DNA of 64,000 nt from the NCBI RefSeq assembly GCF_013201545.1, contig NZ_CP053746.1, positions 1,155,001 through 1,219,000 of the forward strand, in the 5' to 3' direction. The translations under genes were made by a program, and so were the position numbers. Below are positions 10,795 through 20,454 of the stretch, piece by piece. The stretch is from Pseudomonas graminis (GTDB lineage: Bacteria; Pseudomonadota; Gammaproteobacteria; Pseudomonadales; Pseudomonadaceae). Below the pieces are notes generated by a model. The model searched no databases and was not told the origin of the DNA. It saw nothing but the letters and a program-made list of their open reading frames with translations. Position 1 is the first letter of the stretch. Every line of letters starts with the position of its first letter.

Positions 10795-11439
10795 ATGCTC
10801 GCCGTGCCGCCTCCGAACAAGATGAAAATCGCCGACAAACTGCTGCCCCATTCCCAGCGGCGAAAATGCCCGGCGAAGAGCAACATCATTTGCGCAGGCG
10901 AGGAATCGGATTCGCTGTACTTGATCATAAAGGGCTCGGTGACGATCCTGATCGAAGATAACGAAGGCCGCGAGATGATAGTGGCCTACCTCAATACCGG
11001 GGATTTCTTTGGCGAACTAGGGCTTTTTCAGCAGACGGCCGCCGGTGCACAGCGCAGCGCCTGGGTGCGCGCCAAAACCGAATGCGAAGTGGCCGAGATC
11101 AGCTACGCCAAGTTCCGCGAGCTCAGTCAGCATGATCCCGAATTGATGTACGCCATCGGTGCGCAGATCGCCGAGCGGCTGCGCAATACCACGCGCAAGG
11201 TCGGCGATCTTGCGTTTCTGGACGTCACTGGCCGCGTTGCCCGCAGCCTGCTCGATCTGTGCAAGCAGCCTGACGCGATGACTCACCCCGATGGCATGCA
11301 GATCAAGATCACTCGCCAGGAGATTGGCCGTATCGTGGGGTGTTCGCGGGAGATGGTCGGTCGCGTGCTCAAGGCGCTCGAAGAGCAGAACCTGGTTCAT
11401 GTTCGGGGCAAAACCATGGTTGTGTTCGGTACTCGCTAA
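10795..11439 (+). CDS. vfr: cAMP-responsive virulence regulator Vfr (CRP family)
   Basis: 214 residues, exactly the Vfr length. The cyclic-nucleotide pocket [10 protein letters not shown] includes E74, with R87-S88 (QRSAWVRAK) at the phosphate-binding site. The helix-turn-helix is [21 protein letters not shown] (about 172-192). From about residue 87 on it is very close to known Vfr. The first 45 residues ([21 protein letters not shown]) look more diverged than I expect from P. aeruginosa and P. syringae Vfr. Global regulator of virulence, twitching and quorum sensing in P. aeruginosa. It is convergent with the lipoate-ligase-like gene. Confidence 0.92.
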   Translation: MLAVPPPNKMKIADKLLPHSQRRKCPAKSNIICAGEESDSLYLIIKGSVTILIEDNEGREMIVAYLNTGDFFGELGLFQQTAAGAQRSAWVRAKTECEVAEISYAKFRELSQHDPELMYAIGAQIAERLRNTTRKVGDLAFLDVTGRVARSLLDLCKQPDAMTHPDGMQIKITRQEIGRIVGCSREMVGRVLKALEEQNLVHVRGKTMVVFGTR

Positions 11440-11465
11440 CGACGTGACCGATGCCCGCAGCTGAA

Positions 11466-12161
11466 TCAGATCCCGGCGAGCAGTCGCGTGTAGCGTTCGC
11501 TTAAGCGGTGGAGAAAATCCGGCACTTCGAACAGTTCGTGCAAAGCGATATGGCTCTCTGCTTTGCAGCGCTGATCCAGCTCGCACGTCTCGTTAAAACG
11601 ATTGACCGCATTCACCATTGCCACGCGTTCGTCATCCAGCAGCATCGCAGCATGAGCCAACACCACCGGCCGCTTGCCACCCTGACTCTGCCGCCAGCGC
11701 TGCGCCGTACCGACCATCTTGCGAGCGTTGAGGTTGACGTTGAAACGGCCATCGCAGAAGGCACCTTCGACTTCGCCCAAGGATGCATTGCCACCCAATT
11801 CAATCAGCGTATCGAGGATCGGCTGACACAGGCGCATGTAAGCGTTTTCGATGCGGTCGCGATCCAGGTCGGTGTCCGGCTGCACATACACAAGCGCCAC
11901 ATTCACCGTCGAGGGCGATTGCGGCACGGGCTCGCCGCCACTTTCACGCAACAGCACAGGCCAGCCACTGTCGGCGAGCGTTTCGCTGGCCTCAGTGAAG
12001 CCGGGAAGACGGCTCAACCGCCGCGGCATGACCAACGCGCGATCCTTAGGCCGCCAGAACAGCAAACCACTATCGGCGTGCCCATCACACACCGATGCCA
12101 GCAGATCCTGCTCAGCCTTGAGGCCGGCTTCAACGCAGGTGTCCAAAAGCTGAAGGGTCAT
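11466..12161 (-). CDS. Lipoate-protein ligase A family protein
   Basis: 231 residues with the BPL/LPL catalytic fold. The substrate-loop equivalent RESGGEPVP is at about 72-80, and FCDGRFNVNLNARKMVGTAQRWRQ carries the conserved lysine of the LplA/LipB superfamily. It lacks the C-terminal accessory domain of E. coli LplA. It could be a lipoyl/octanoyl transferase or an amidotransferase-type paralogue; the sequence does not decide. GGAGGCAGC precedes the ATG. It is about 50 bp downstream of trpC on the same strand and may be cotranscribed with trpGDC. Confidence 0.8.
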   Translation of the reverse strand: MTLQLLDTCVEAGLKAEQDLLASVCDGHADSGLLFWRPKDRALVMPRRLSRLPGFTEASETLADSGWPVLLRESGGEPVPQSPSTVNVALVYVQPDTDLDRDRIENAYMRLCQPILDTLIELGGNASLGEVEGAFCDGRFNVNLNARKMVGTAQRWRQSQGGKRPVVLAHAAMLLDDERVAMVNAVNRFNETCELDQRCKAESHIALHELFEVPDFLHRLSERYTRLLAGI

Positions 12162-12210
12162 GCTGCCTCCTGACGCAAGTGGCGATGGCTTTCTGGCCTA
12201 GAACGATAGA

Positions 12211-13047
12211 TCAGTCCAGCCCGCCGGACTTGATCGCCGTGCCTTTCTCCGGGAAAAACAGCCGCTGCAGTTCCACGCCCGGCTTCTCGGCGCGCATGAA
12301 CGCCTCGCCAACGAGGAAGGAATAGACGTCGTTGATCTCCATCAGCTCGACATCGGCGCGGTTGAGGATCCCGCTTTCAGTGATGACCAGACGATCACGG
12401 GGAATACGTGGCAGCAGATCAAGCGTGGTTTCCAGACTGACATCGAACGTGTGCAGGTTGCGGTTGTTGACGCCCACCAGCGGGGTGTCGAGAGTTTTTA
12501 GTGCTCGCTCCAGCTCGTCGCCATCGTGGACTTCAACCAGCACGTCGAGGCCGACACCTTTGGCAACCGAGGCCAGTTCGGCCATCTTCACGTCATCCAG
12601 TGCCGAAACAATCAGCAGAATGCAATCGGCGCCCAATGCCCGCGCTTCGACGATCTGGTAAGGGTCGATCATGAAGTCCTTGCGGATCACCGGCAGCGAA
12701 CACGCCGCCCGGGCTTGCTTCAGATACTCGTCAGCGCCCTGGAAGAAATCGATATCGGTCAGCACAGAAAGACAGGTAGCCCCGCCCGCTTCGTAACTCT
12801 TGGCGATTTCCGCCGGCTGGAAGTTTTCGCGGATCACGCCTTTGCTCGGCGAAGCCTTCTTGATTTCTGCAATGACGGCCGGCTGCTTGCGCTTGGCCTG
12901 AGCAATCATCGCGGCAGCAAATCCACGCGGTGCATCGGCTGCTTTCGCCAGAGTTTCCAACTCGGCGAGGCTGACGCTGGCACGGCGTGCAGCGACTTCC
13001 TCGACCTTTCGGGCCAGAATCTTTTCCAACACCGTCGGCACACTCAT
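12211..13047 (-). CDS. trpC: Indole-3-glycerol phosphate synthase
   Basis: 278 residues. Closes the indole ring from carboxyphenylamino-deoxyribulose-phosphate. Monofunctional (beta/alpha)8 enzyme with [13 protein letters not shown] near residue 58, [25 protein letters not shown] and ITESGI. Its start codon overlaps the trpD stop (ATGA), which implies translational coupling. Third gene of trpGDC. Confidence 0.96.
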   Translation of the reverse strand: MSVPTVLEKILARKVEEVAARRASVSLAELETLAKAADAPRGFAAAMIAQAKRKQPAVIAEIKKASPSKGVIRENFQPAEIAKSYEAGGATCLSVLTDIDFFQGADEYLKQARAACSLPVIRKDFMIDPYQIVEARALGADCILLIVSALDDVKMAELASVAKGVGLDVLVEVHDGDELERALKTLDTPLVGVNNRNLHTFDVSLETTLDLLPRIPRDRLVITESGILNRADVELMEINDVYSFLVGEAFMRAEKPGVELQRLFFPEKGTAIKSGGLD

Positions 13048-14093
13048 TCTTCATTCTCCTGCTTGAATACCGCGGTAAAGGCACCCAGTTCTTCCAGCTT
13101 TTCGCGGGCCAGGCCCGTGTGCAGTGCGTCGTGTGCCAGCGCCACGCCTTCCTTCAATGACGAAGCATGGTCAGCTGCGTAAAGCGCAGCGCCGGCATTG
13201 AGCACGATCATTTCAGCGGCTTTCTGACCGTGTTCGGATTTGCGCCGACCCAGCGCGTCGCGGATCAATTCCAGCGATTGCGCCGGGCTGTCGACCACTA
13301 GGCCGAACAGGCTCTGGCTCTTCATGCCCAAGTCTTCCGGCTGTACCCAGTACTCCGTCACTTCGCCGTTCCTCAGTTCCGCGACGAACGTCGGTGCGGC
13401 AAGGCTGAATTCGTCCAGGCCATCCTGGGAGTGCACGACCAACACATGTTTGCTGCCCATGCGCAGCAGCACTTCGGCCAATGGCCTGCACAGCGCCTGA
13501 CTGAACACGCCGACCACCTGATGCTTGACGCCGGCCGGGTTGGTCAGTGGACCGAGCATGTTGAACAGTGTGCGCAGGCCCAGTTCCTTGCGTGGTCCGG
13601 CGGCGTGTTTCATCGCGCCGTGATGGGTTTGGGCGAACATGAAACCAATGCCGACGCTGTCGATGCAGCGCGCCACTTGCACCGGGGTCAGGTTCAGGTA
13701 AACGCCTGCGGCTTCCAGTAAGTCAGCGCTGCCACTCTTGCCGGAGACCGCGCGATTGCCGTGCTTGGCGACTGTGCAACCCGCCGCCGCGATCACGAAC
13801 GAGGCAGCGGTCGATACGTTGAAGATGTTCGCGCCATCGCCGCCTGTGCCGACGATGTCGACCACGCCTTCGAGGGTTTTGAGTTGGACCTGATCCGCCA
13901 GCTCGCGCATGACCGACACCGCACCGACAATCTCGTCGATGCTTTCACTCTTCATGCGCATGCCCATCAGAAATGCGCCGATCTGCGCCTGGGTGCACTG
14001 GCCGGTCATGATCTCGCGCATGACGTCGCGCATTTCATCGGTGCTCAGGTCCAGTTGATTCACAACCCGGCTCAGCGCCGTTTTGATATCCAT
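13044..14093 (-). CDS. trpD: Anthranilate phosphoribosyltransferase
   Basis: 349 residues. Transfers the phosphoribosyl group of PRPP to anthranilate. Shows the family PRPP/Mg motifs [14 protein letters not shown] and [30 protein letters not shown] at 14093 is the usual N-terminus. An ATG two codons upstream (14099) sits at a better distance (7 nt) from AAGGA and may be the one really used. Frame extension to 14210 overlaps trpG and is rejected. Coupled to trpC by a 4-bp overlap. Confidence 0.95.
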   Translation of the reverse strand: MDIKTALSRVVNQLDLSTDEMRDVMREIMTGQCTQAQIGAFLMGMRMKSESIDEIVGAVSVMRELADQVQLKTLEGVVDIVGTGGDGANIFNVSTAASFVIAAAGCTVAKHGNRAVSGKSGSADLLEAAGVYLNLTPVQVARCIDSVGIGFMFAQTHHGAMKHAAGPRKELGLRTLFNMLGPLTNPAGVKHQVVGVFSQALCRPLAEVLLRMGSKHVLVVHSQDGLDEFSLAAPTFVAELRNGEVTEYWVQPEDLGMKSQSLFGLVVDSPAQSLELIRDALGRRKSEHGQKAAEMIVLNAGAALYAADHASSLKEGVALAHDALHTGLAREKLEELGAFTAVFKQENEE

Positions 14094-14109
14094 TGCCATG
14101 TCGAAGTCC

Positions 14110-14709
14110 TTAACCCTGACGGGTGCCGCCGGTCTGCTTGAGGAAGTTGGCGAACAGCTCGTGGCCCTGCTCGGAAAGAATCGATTCAGGGTGAAACTGT
14201 ACGCCCTCAACGTTCAGGGTTTTGTGACGCAAGCCCATGATTTCATCAACGGAGCCGTCTTCGTGCCGGGTCCAGGCGGTCAGCTCGAGACAGTCGGGGA
14301 GCGTCTCGCGCTTGACCACCAGCGAGTGATAGCGGGTCACGGTCAGCGGATGCTTGAGACCTTCGAAAACGCCTTTGTCTTCGTGAACCAGCTCGCTGGT
14401 CTTGCCGTGCATGACTTGGCGCGCACGCACCACGTCACCGCCAAACGCCTGACCAATCGACTGATGGCCCAGGCAGACGCCGAGCACGGGCAGCTTGCCC
14501 GCGAAGTGTTTGATCACGTCAATGGACACGCCCGCTTCATTGGGCGTGCACGGCCCGGGGGAGACGACAATGCGTTCGGGATTCAGGGCTTCGATCTCGG
14601 CGACGGTCATTTCGTCATTGCGAATCACTTTGACGTCGGCACCCAGCTCGCCCAGGTACTGCACGACGTTGTAGGTGAAGGAGTCGTAGTTATCGATCAT
14701 CAGCAGCAT
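14110..14709 (-). CDS. trpG: Anthranilate synthase component II, glutamine amidotransferase
   Basis: 199 residues. Class I glutamine amidotransferase supplying ammonia to TrpE. The catalytic cysteine is C79 in [12 protein letters not shown], and the His/Glu pair is in VQFHPESIL. The first gene of trpGDC. It is preceded by a 162-bp untranslated stretch that starts with the Trp-rich leader peptide at 14872-14916. TrpE is encoded separately at 17.2 kb, the normal Pseudomonas arrangement. Confidence 0.96.
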   Translation of the reverse strand: MLLMIDNYDSFTYNVVQYLGELGADVKVIRNDEMTVAEIEALNPERIVVSPGPCTPNEAGVSIDVIKHFAGKLPVLGVCLGHQSIGQAFGGDVVRARQVMHGKTSELVHEDKGVFEGLKHPLTVTRYHSLVVKRETLPDCLELTAWTRHEDGSVDEIMGLRHKTLNVEGVQFHPESILSEQGHELFANFLKQTGGTRQG

Positions 14710-14846
14710 GGTGCTTAACCTTTTGAATTACTGACTTCTAACGTGGCCTTCTGTTTTCTGACCGCAGTTGCACGCAGAGAGGTCGCAGGACGGGTTCCGG
14801 CGAGGCACTGCAAAACCGAGGCATCAGAAGGCATATCAATACAGAT

Positions 14847-14859
14847 CCGGCAGGGCCGG
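14847..14859 (-). promoter_or_regulatory. Candidate attenuator hairpin of trpGDC
   Basis: CCGGC-CCT-GCCGG stem-loop starting 12 nt after the stop of the trpG leader peptide. It corresponds in position and stem sequence to the hairpin after the trpE leader (18732-18745). There is no run of Ts after it, so a simple intrinsic terminator is not shown. Confidence 0.4.
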
Positions 14860-14871
14860 CGGGGGAAATAG

Positions 14872-14916
14872 TCAGGCGCGCCAACGCCAACGGGCGTGGC
14901 CCTTGATAACGCGCAT
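14872..14916 (-). CDS. trpG leader peptide MRVIKGHARWRWRA
   Basis: 14-codon reading frame 163 bp upstream of trpG, with two Trp codons (TGG) in the pattern RWRWRA just before the stop. The peptide upstream of trpE (18756-18800) is the same length and ends ARWRWRA too, with shared VIK. Two independent copies, each before a Trp-pathway operon, support ribosome-mediated attenuation. As I recall, attenuation of trpE and trpGDC has been reported in P. putida. An in-frame ATG at 14958 would give a 28-residue form. Neither start has a strong ribosome-binding site. Confidence 0.72.
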   Translation of the reverse strand: MRVIKGHARWRWRA

Positions 14917-15180
14917 CAAGAAGCTGCTGACAATCGACACAGGAAAGGTCTCGTTCATACGTTGCCGCACAGTAGCGTACCGCCGCAGGGCGCGCAATAT
15001 CGCAGTGCCCGTATGGCCCGGCCCGGCGGCCGATTGGCAGGAACCGGGCGCCTGCAAGATGCAGATCGCAGCTTGAAGACCAGTACAGAATATTCGCCGT
15101 GAATGCCACTGCATCGTGGGCGATTTGTGTCGCGGCTGCTACCTTCTCGTACTGCACTGAAAACAATAAGGGATGCCCCC
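14917..15180. other. Divergent intergenic region between trpG leader and estA
   Basis: 264 bp without a credible gene. It must hold the leftward trpGDC promoter and the rightward estA promoter. I see no convincing -35/-10 pair in either direction. Open frames here have no recognisable product. Confidence 0.6.
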
Positions 15181-17121
15181 ATGCTCAAAGCCACACTGCG
15201 CTGGCCGTTCGCGGCTTGCCTGCTCTCGCTCGCCTGCTCCTCGGCCCTGGCCGCCTCTTCCCCCTACTCCACGATGATTGTGTTCGGCGACAGCCTCGCC
15301 GACGCCGGGCAGTTTCCCGATGCGGGCGGACCACCGGGCGCCACCTTGCGCTTCACCAACCGCACCGGCCCGACGTACCTGAACGGCAGCGGCGAGACAT
15401 TCGGTCTGAACTCATCGACGTTGCTGGGCGGAATGCTAGGCGTGGCGCCCGGGGATCTGCAGGCGTCGACCTCCCCCGTTCGCGCGGCGCAAGGGCTGGC
15501 GGACGGCAACAACTGGGCCGTGGGCGGCGACCGGACCGATCAGATTCTCGCGGCGATCACCACCCAATCACAGGTTGCCAATACCGACGCGGCGACGGGC
15601 GTCACCACGGTGTTCCGGACGCGACCCGGTTATCTGGTTGAAAACAGCTCCCGGGCTGACCCGAACGCGCTCTATTACCTGACCGGGGGCGGCAACGACT
15701 TCCTTCAGGGCCGAGTGCTGAGCCCGGGACAGGCCGTCAACGCGGCAAACAACCTGGCCAACGGCGCACAAATCCTGTCCCAGGCCGGCGCGCGTTACAT
15801 CATGGTCTGGCTGCTGCCGGACATCGGCCGTACACCAGCGGTATTCGGCACGCCATTGCAGGTGGCGTCGACGTTGCTGAGCGGGGTGTTCAACCAGCAG
15901 TTGGTCAACCGTCTGGGGCAAATCGATGCCGAGGTCATTCCGCTCAATGTGCCGGGGCTCATACGTGATGTTCTGAGCGATCCGGCGCGCTACGGGTTGG
16001 CAGCCGATCAGAACCTGGTCGGCACCTGTTTCAACGGTAACAACTGCACCGCCAACAGCGTTTTCGGGATTGGCGGCCTGACGCCGGATCCGACCAAGCT
16101 GCTGTTCAACGACGGCGTGCACCCGACCGTTGCGGGCCAGCGATTGATTGCCGACTACGGGTATTCGATTCTGTCCGCACCGTGGGAGATCACCCTGCTG
16201 CCGGAAATGGCCAACGGCACGTTGCGCGCGCAGCAGGATGAACTGCGCAGTCAGTGGCTGGCGGACTGGGGCAACTGGCAGAACGTCGGTGAATGGCGCG
16301 CCATCGTCGCCGGTGGCGGTCAGAAGATGGATTTCGACGCGCAAGGCAATTCAGCAAGCGGAGACGGTCATGGCTACAACCTCACGGTGGGCGGCAGCTA
16401 TCGTTTCGCTGACGACTGGAGAGCAGGCCTGGTGGCGGGCGCTTATCGGCAAACCCTTGAAGCCGGTGCCAAAGATTCGGACTACAAACTCAACAGCTAT
16501 ATCGCGACCGCATTCGTGCAGTACCAGGCGCAACACTGGTGGGCAGACCTGGCGGCCTCGGGCGGCAAACTCGACTACGACAACCTCAAGCGCAAGTTCG
16601 CGCTGGGCATCAGTGAAGGCGCAGAGAAAGGCGACACCAAAGGCGATCTGTGGGCAGTGAGTGGGCGCGTGGGCTTCGATCTGGCCGAGCAGAGCAGTCG
16701 CTGGCATTTCTCGCCGTTCATCAGCGCCGACTATTCACACGTCAACGTTGATGGTTACTCGGAGAACAGTGCTCGCGCGACGGCACTTAATTACGACGAC
16801 CAGACACGCAAGTCGAAGCGGCTGGGCGCGGGGCTGCAAGGCAAATTCGACGTCACACCGCAGACTCAAGTGTTTGGTGAAGTGGCCCATGAACGCGAGT
16901 TCGACACCGATCAGCAGGACGTGACCATCGCGCTGAACAGCGTGCCGGGGGTGGACTTCGATCTGAAAGGCTATGACCCACAGCGCAGCTTGAATCGCGC
17001 AAGCCTAGGCATGAGCCAGAAGCTGGCGCCCGACCTCACACTGCGTGCCGGTTATAACTGGCGCAAGAATGATGACGTGACGCAGCAAGGGATAAATCTG
17101 GCGGTGAGTCTGGATTTCTGA
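15181..17121 (+). CDS. estA: Autotransporter GDSL esterase EstA
   Basis: 646 residues, the same length as P. aeruginosa EstA. Signal peptide at 1-25 ([12 protein letters not shown]). The N-terminal GDSL esterase passenger has catalytic S38 (FGDSLADAG) and the D311-x2-H314 pair (NDGVHPT). The C-terminal beta-barrel translocator is from about 370 to the end and finishes with a typical outer-membrane Phe (NLAVSLDF). EstA stays on the cell surface and in P. aeruginosa affects rhamnolipid production and motility. AAGGGA precedes the ATG. An upstream in-frame extension to 15103 is rejected because it would bury the signal peptide. Confidence 0.95.
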   Translation: MLKATLRWPFAACLLSLACSSALAASSPYSTMIVFGDSLADAGQFPDAGGPPGATLRFTNRTGPTYLNGSGETFGLNSSTLLGGMLGVAPGDLQASTSPVRAAQGLADGNNWAVGGDRTDQILAAITTQSQVANTDAATGVTTVFRTRPGYLVENSSRADPNALYYLTGGGNDFLQGRVLSPGQAVNAANNLANGAQILSQAGARYIMVWLLPDIGRTPAVFGTPLQVASTLLSGVFNQQLVNRLGQIDAEVIPLNVPGLIRDVLSDPARYGLAADQNLVGTCFNGNNCTANSVFGIGGLTPDPTKLLFNDGVHPTVAGQRLIADYGYSILSAPWEITLLPEMANGTLRAQQDELRSQWLADWGNWQNVGEWRAIVAGGGQKMDFDAQGNSASGDGHGYNLTVGGSYRFADDWRAGLVAGAYRQTLEAGAKDSDYKLNSYIATAFVQYQAQHWWADLAASGGKLDYDNLKRKFALGISEGAEKGDTKGDLWAVSGRVGFDLAEQSSRWHFSPFISADYSHVNVDGYSENSARATALNYDDQTRKSKRLGAGLQGKFDVTPQTQVFGEVAHEREFDTDQQDVTIALNSVPGVDFDLKGYDPQRSLNRASLGMSQKLAPDLTLRAGYNWRKNDDVTQQGINLAVSLDF

Positions 17122-17165
17122 AGCCCCTATCTGAAGCCCCTAGTGGGGATTTGTGTTCGGCATAA

Positions 17166-17189
17166 AAAACGGCGCCTTGGCGCCGTTTT
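17166..17189. terminator. Bidirectional terminator between estA and trpE
   Basis: Stem AAAACGGCGCC/GGCGCCGTTTT around a TT loop: symmetric, GC-rich core with A and T flanks. It serves the converging estA and trpE transcripts. Confidence 0.9.
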
Positions 17190-17205
17190 CATGTGCAGAC
17201 TACCT

Positions 17206-18687
17206 TCAAGCCTCGGGCGTTTGCTGCGCCAGCGCCACCGCGCGGAACATCGCGCGGCGCTTGTTGAGGGTTTCTTCCCACTCCAGCGCCGGGACAGAAT
17301 CGGCGACAATGCCGCCACCGGCCTGCACATGCAGCTCGCCGTTCTTGATTACCGCGGTACGAATGGCAATTGCGGTGTCCATGTTGCCGTTCCAGGCGAA
17401 GTAACCCACTGCGCCGCCGTACACACCACGCTTGACCGGCTCCAGCTCGTCGATGATTTCCATCGCGCGAATCTTCGGCGCGCCCGACAAGGTTCCCGCC
17501 GGCAAGATGGCCCGCAGCGCATCCATCGCCGTCAGGCCGTTTTTCAGCTGACCCGTGACGTTGGACACGATGTGCATGACGTTCGAATAACGCTCGATGA
17601 CCATCTTCTCGGTGAGTTTCACCGAACCGACTTCCGAAACCCGCCCGGTGTCGTTGCGCCCCAGATCAATGAGCATCAGGTGCTCGGCGATCTCTTTGTC
17701 GTCAGACAGCAAGTCGACTTCCAGCGCGTGATCTTCTTCTTCGGTGGCGCCACGGGGACGCGTCCCGGCAATCGGGCGCACGGTGATCAGGTTGTCCTCG
17801 ACCCGCACCAGCACTTCCGGCGAACTGCCGACGACGTGGAAGTCACCGAAGTTGAAGAAGTACATGTAAGGCGTTGGATTGAAGCAACGCAGCGCGCGGT
17901 ACAGGTCGATCGGCGCGGCCGAGAAGTCGATGGACATGCGCTGGGACGGCACGACCTGCATGCAGTCGCCCGCGAGGATGTATTCCTTGATGGTGTCGAC
18001 GGCTTTTTCATAATCCGACTGGGTGAAGCTGGAGCGGAACACCGGGTCCGCCGCCTGTGGACGGGTCAGGTCCAGCCCACGGCGAGGCGTGATCGGCTGA
18101 CGCAGTTTCTCCATCAGCGCTTCGAGTCGCGCCAGGCCGCCTTCATAGGCGTCAGGCTGGGCCGGATCAACGAGGACGATCGCGTGCATCTTGCCAGCCA
18201 GGTTATCGAACACCACGACGGCATCGGACACCATCAGCAGAATATCCGGCACGCCCAGCGGGTCAGGATTTGGGCACTTGCCCAGACGCGGCTCGACATA
18301 GCGCACGCAGTCATAACCGAAATAGCCCACCAGGCCGCCGTTGAAGCGCGGCAGACCGGCGATGGTCGGAACGTTGTAGCGGGCCTTGAAAGTCTCGACG
18401 AAGTCCAGCGGGTCTTCGACTTCGAGGCGCTCGATCTCGGCACCGTCGTGGGTCACGCGGACGGTGTGGTCATGCACGCGCATGACCGTGCGGCATGGCA
18501 GCCCGATGATCGAATAACGCCCCCACTTCTCCCCGCCCTGGACCGACTCAAGCAGGTAGGAGTTGGGCTCGTCAGCGAGTTTCAGATAGATCGACAGCGG
18601 GGTGTCGAAATCGGCCAGGGTTTCGTAGGCAAGGGGAATGCGGTTGTAGCCTTCAGCGGCCAAACGCAGGAATTCTTCGCGGGTCAT
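17206..18687 (-). CDS. trpE: Anthranilate synthase component I
   Basis: 493 residues. Converts chorismate to anthranilate with TrpG. The N-terminal Trp feedback site includes [18 protein letters not shown]. The chorismate-binding domain has [48 protein letters not shown] and GGAVGYF. The start at 18687 follows GAGGCTGAT. The 68-bp gap to the upstream leader peptide holds a GC hairpin. Physically separate from trpGDC but controlled by a matching leader. Confidence 0.96.
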   Translation of the reverse strand: MTREEFLRLAAEGYNRIPLAYETLADFDTPLSIYLKLADEPNSYLLESVQGGEKWGRYSIIGLPCRTVMRVHDHTVRVTHDGAEIERLEVEDPLDFVETFKARYNVPTIAGLPRFNGGLVGYFGYDCVRYVEPRLGKCPNPDPLGVPDILLMVSDAVVVFDNLAGKMHAIVLVDPAQPDAYEGGLARLEALMEKLRQPITPRRGLDLTRPQAADPVFRSSFTQSDYEKAVDTIKEYILAGDCMQVVPSQRMSIDFSAAPIDLYRALRCFNPTPYMYFFNFGDFHVVGSSPEVLVRVEDNLITVRPIAGTRPRGATEEEDHALEVDLLSDDKEIAEHLMLIDLGRNDTGRVSEVGSVKLTEKMVIERYSNVMHIVSNVTGQLKNGLTAMDALRAILPAGTLSGAPKIRAMEIIDELEPVKRGVYGGAVGYFAWNGNMDTAIAIRTAVIKNGELHVQAGGGIVADSVPALEWEETLNKRRAMFRAVALAQQTPEA

Positions 18688-18731
18688 ATCAGCCTCGTGG
18701 TGTGAGGGAAAACGGTCAGGGATGCAAACGC

Positions 18732-18745
18732 GCCGGGGCTCCGGC
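18732..18745 (-). promoter_or_regulatory. Candidate attenuator hairpin of trpE
   Basis: GCCGG-AGCC-CCGGC stem-loop beginning 10 nt after the trpE leader stop, followed by GCGTTTGC. The right arm GGCGCG can alternatively pair with the GCGCGCC at the end of the leader coding region, a possible antiterminator. The T run is weak. Confidence 0.45.
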
Positions 18746-18755
18746 CAGATTCAAG

Positions 18756-18800
18756 TCAGGCGCGCCAACGCCAGCGGGCCAGGGCCTTGATGACTTTCAT
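18756..18800 (-). CDS. trpE leader peptide [14 protein letters not shown], in frame with gph
   Basis: 14 codons with two TGG codons (RWRWRA) directly before the stop, 68 bp upstream of trpE. It matches the trpG leader at 14872-14916 in length, in the VIK and ARWRWRA residues and in distance to a following GC hairpin. It has no strong ribosome-binding site of its own. It is the last 14 codons of the gph reading frame, so ribosomes finishing gph would translate it. Confidence 0.72.
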   Translation of the reverse strand: MKVIKALARWRWRA

Positions 18801-19589
18801 CCAGAGTTTGCGAGTGACCACCACGATGGATTCTCTAAAGGAGGGGGACTTGAGGTCGGGCAACGTTATCTCAGCGCCCTGCGCTAAGCAACCGGCAGAA
18901 CTGCCCGGAATCAGCCTGCGCAAATCGTCGATCACCAGTGCCGGTGACTCTTCCGCGATCGGGCGGCCGTGGTTGTAGCCGTAACTCAATGCCACACAGG
19001 TGACACCCGCCGCTTTCGCCGCCAGCACGTCGTTGCGCGAGTCACCCACGAACAGCGACTGTGACCCCGGTACGCCGGCCATTTTCATGACAAAGAACAG
19101 CGCCGCCGGGTCGGGCTTCTGCTGCGGCAGCGTGTCGCCACCCACGATCCAGCGAAAGAACCGGCCGAGTTTGAGATCATCCAGCAAGGGCGCAACGAAC
19201 CGCTCAGGCTTGTTGGTGATCAGCGCCATTTCGACGCCCATCTTCTGCAGCCATTTCAGGGTTTCGCGCACACCAGGGTAGACCTTGGTCAACGCGTGGC
19301 TGCCGCTGTAGGCCTCCATGAAAATCGCCAGCGCAGCCTCCGTAGACTCTTCATCCACGGCGGTGTGGTCCATGCCGTTCGCCAACGCGCGGCGTACCAG
19401 CACGCGCACGCCGTTGCCAATCCAGTCACGCACCCGTTCGATGCCTGCCGGCGACCGGCCAAGCTGGATCAGGGTTTTATCCACAGCTGCAGCCAGATCC
19501 GGCACCGAGTCGACCAGTGTGCCGTCGAGGTCGAACATGATCAGCTTGGGCAGACGGCCCGGAAACAGCTGCTCGAAGCCGCTGGTCAA
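18756..19589 (-). CDS. gph: Phosphoglycolate phosphatase with C-terminal leader-like extension
   Basis: 277 residues. HAD-superfamily phosphatase that removes 2-phosphoglycolate. [14 protein letters not shown] is the nucleophile motif [10 protein letters not shown] motif II, and [16 protein letters not shown] motif IV. The HAD fold ends by about residue 235. The last 40 residues include [18 protein letters not shown] and the Trp-rich tail that doubles as the trpE leader peptide. The start is TTG at 19589, overlapping the rpe stop (TTGA). An internal ATG at MFDLDG would cut the N-terminus. Operon order is rpe-gph-trpE. Confidence 0.9.
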   Translation of the reverse strand: MTSGFEQLFPGRLPKLIMFDLDGTLVDSVPDLAAAVDKTLIQLGRSPAGIERVRDWIGNGVRVLVRRALANGMDHTAVDEESTEAALAIFMEAYSGSHALTKVYPGVRETLKWLQKMGVEMALITNKPERFVAPLLDDLKLGRFFRWIVGGDTLPQQKPDPAALFFVMKMAGVPGSQSLFVGDSRNDVLAAKAAGVTCVALSYGYNHGRPIAEESPALVIDDLRRLIPGSSAGCLAQGAEITLPDLKSPSFRESIVVVTRKLWMKVIKALARWRWRA

Positions 19590-20257
19590 CGGGCCAACGC
19601 CAGTTCTGCGTGCATCTTCGCAATGACTTCGCGGTAATCAGGCGCGTTGAAAATAGCCGAGCCTGCGACGAACGTGTCGGCACCGGCTGCGGCGATCTCA
19701 CGGATGTTATTGACGTTGACGCCGCCGTCGATCTCCAGACGGATGTCGCGACCGGACGCGTCAATGAGCGCACGCGCCTCACGCAGCTTGTTGATCGTGC
19801 CGGGGATGAATTTCTGACCGCCGAAGCCCGGGTTGACGCTCATGAGCAGAATCATGTCGACCTTGTCCATGACGTATTCGAGCAGGTTCAGCGGGGTCGC
19901 CGGGTTGAACACCAGACCCGCCTTGCAGCCGCCTTCGCGGATCAGTTGCAGGGAGCGATCGATGTGCTGGGTCGCTTCCGGGTGGAAGGTGATGAAGGTT
20001 GCCCCGGCTTCGATGAAGTCGCCGATGATGCGATCCACCGGGCTGACCATCAGATGAACGTCGATGGGCGCGGTGATGCCGTATTTGCGCAAGGCCGCGC
20101 AGACCATCGGTCCGATCGTCAGGTTGGGGACGTAGTGGTTGTCCATGACGTCGAAGTGGACGATGTCGGCGCCAGCGGCCAGCACGTTGTCGACTTCCTC
20201 TCCCAGACGGGCGAAATCGGCGGACAGAATCGAAGGAGCAATAGCGAAGGGCTGCAT
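19586..20257 (-). CDS. rpe: Ribulose-phosphate 3-epimerase
   Basis: 223 residues. Interconverts ribulose-5-P and xylulose-5-P. TIM-barrel motifs [41 protein letters not shown] and EIDGGVN include the metal-binding His/Asp residues. Start MQPFAIAPS at 20257 follows AAAGGTG; the longer frame to 20305 is not family-like. It overlaps gph by 4 bp. Confidence 0.95.
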   Translation of the reverse strand: MQPFAIAPSILSADFARLGEEVDNVLAAGADIVHFDVMDNHYVPNLTIGPMVCAALRKYGITAPIDVHLMVSPVDRIIGDFIEAGATFITFHPEATQHIDRSLQLIREGGCKAGLVFNPATPLNLLEYVMDKVDMILLMSVNPGFGGQKFIPGTINKLREARALIDASGRDIRLEIDGGVNVNNIREIAAAGADTFVAGSAIFNAPDYREVIAKMHAELALAR

Positions 20258-20454
20258 GACGCACCTTTTATGAGCGAAATCACGGTGGCGCGCATTGTAC
20301 TCCAAGAGTTTGAAACGTGCGTTGGGGACGCAAGCGAGTGAGTCAAGAGGCTTGATGCAGGCGGCGTGAACGGCACTAGGCCCAGTGCAACAGAAGTGCG
20401 CACCGGGCCCAGGCTTGATTCAGGATTCAGAGTCAACAGATGACGACTGAAACC

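Noticed and set aside
17143..18705. 520-codon plus-strand frame opposite trpE
   Set aside because: Antisense shadow of trpE, whose minus-strand product is fully conserved.
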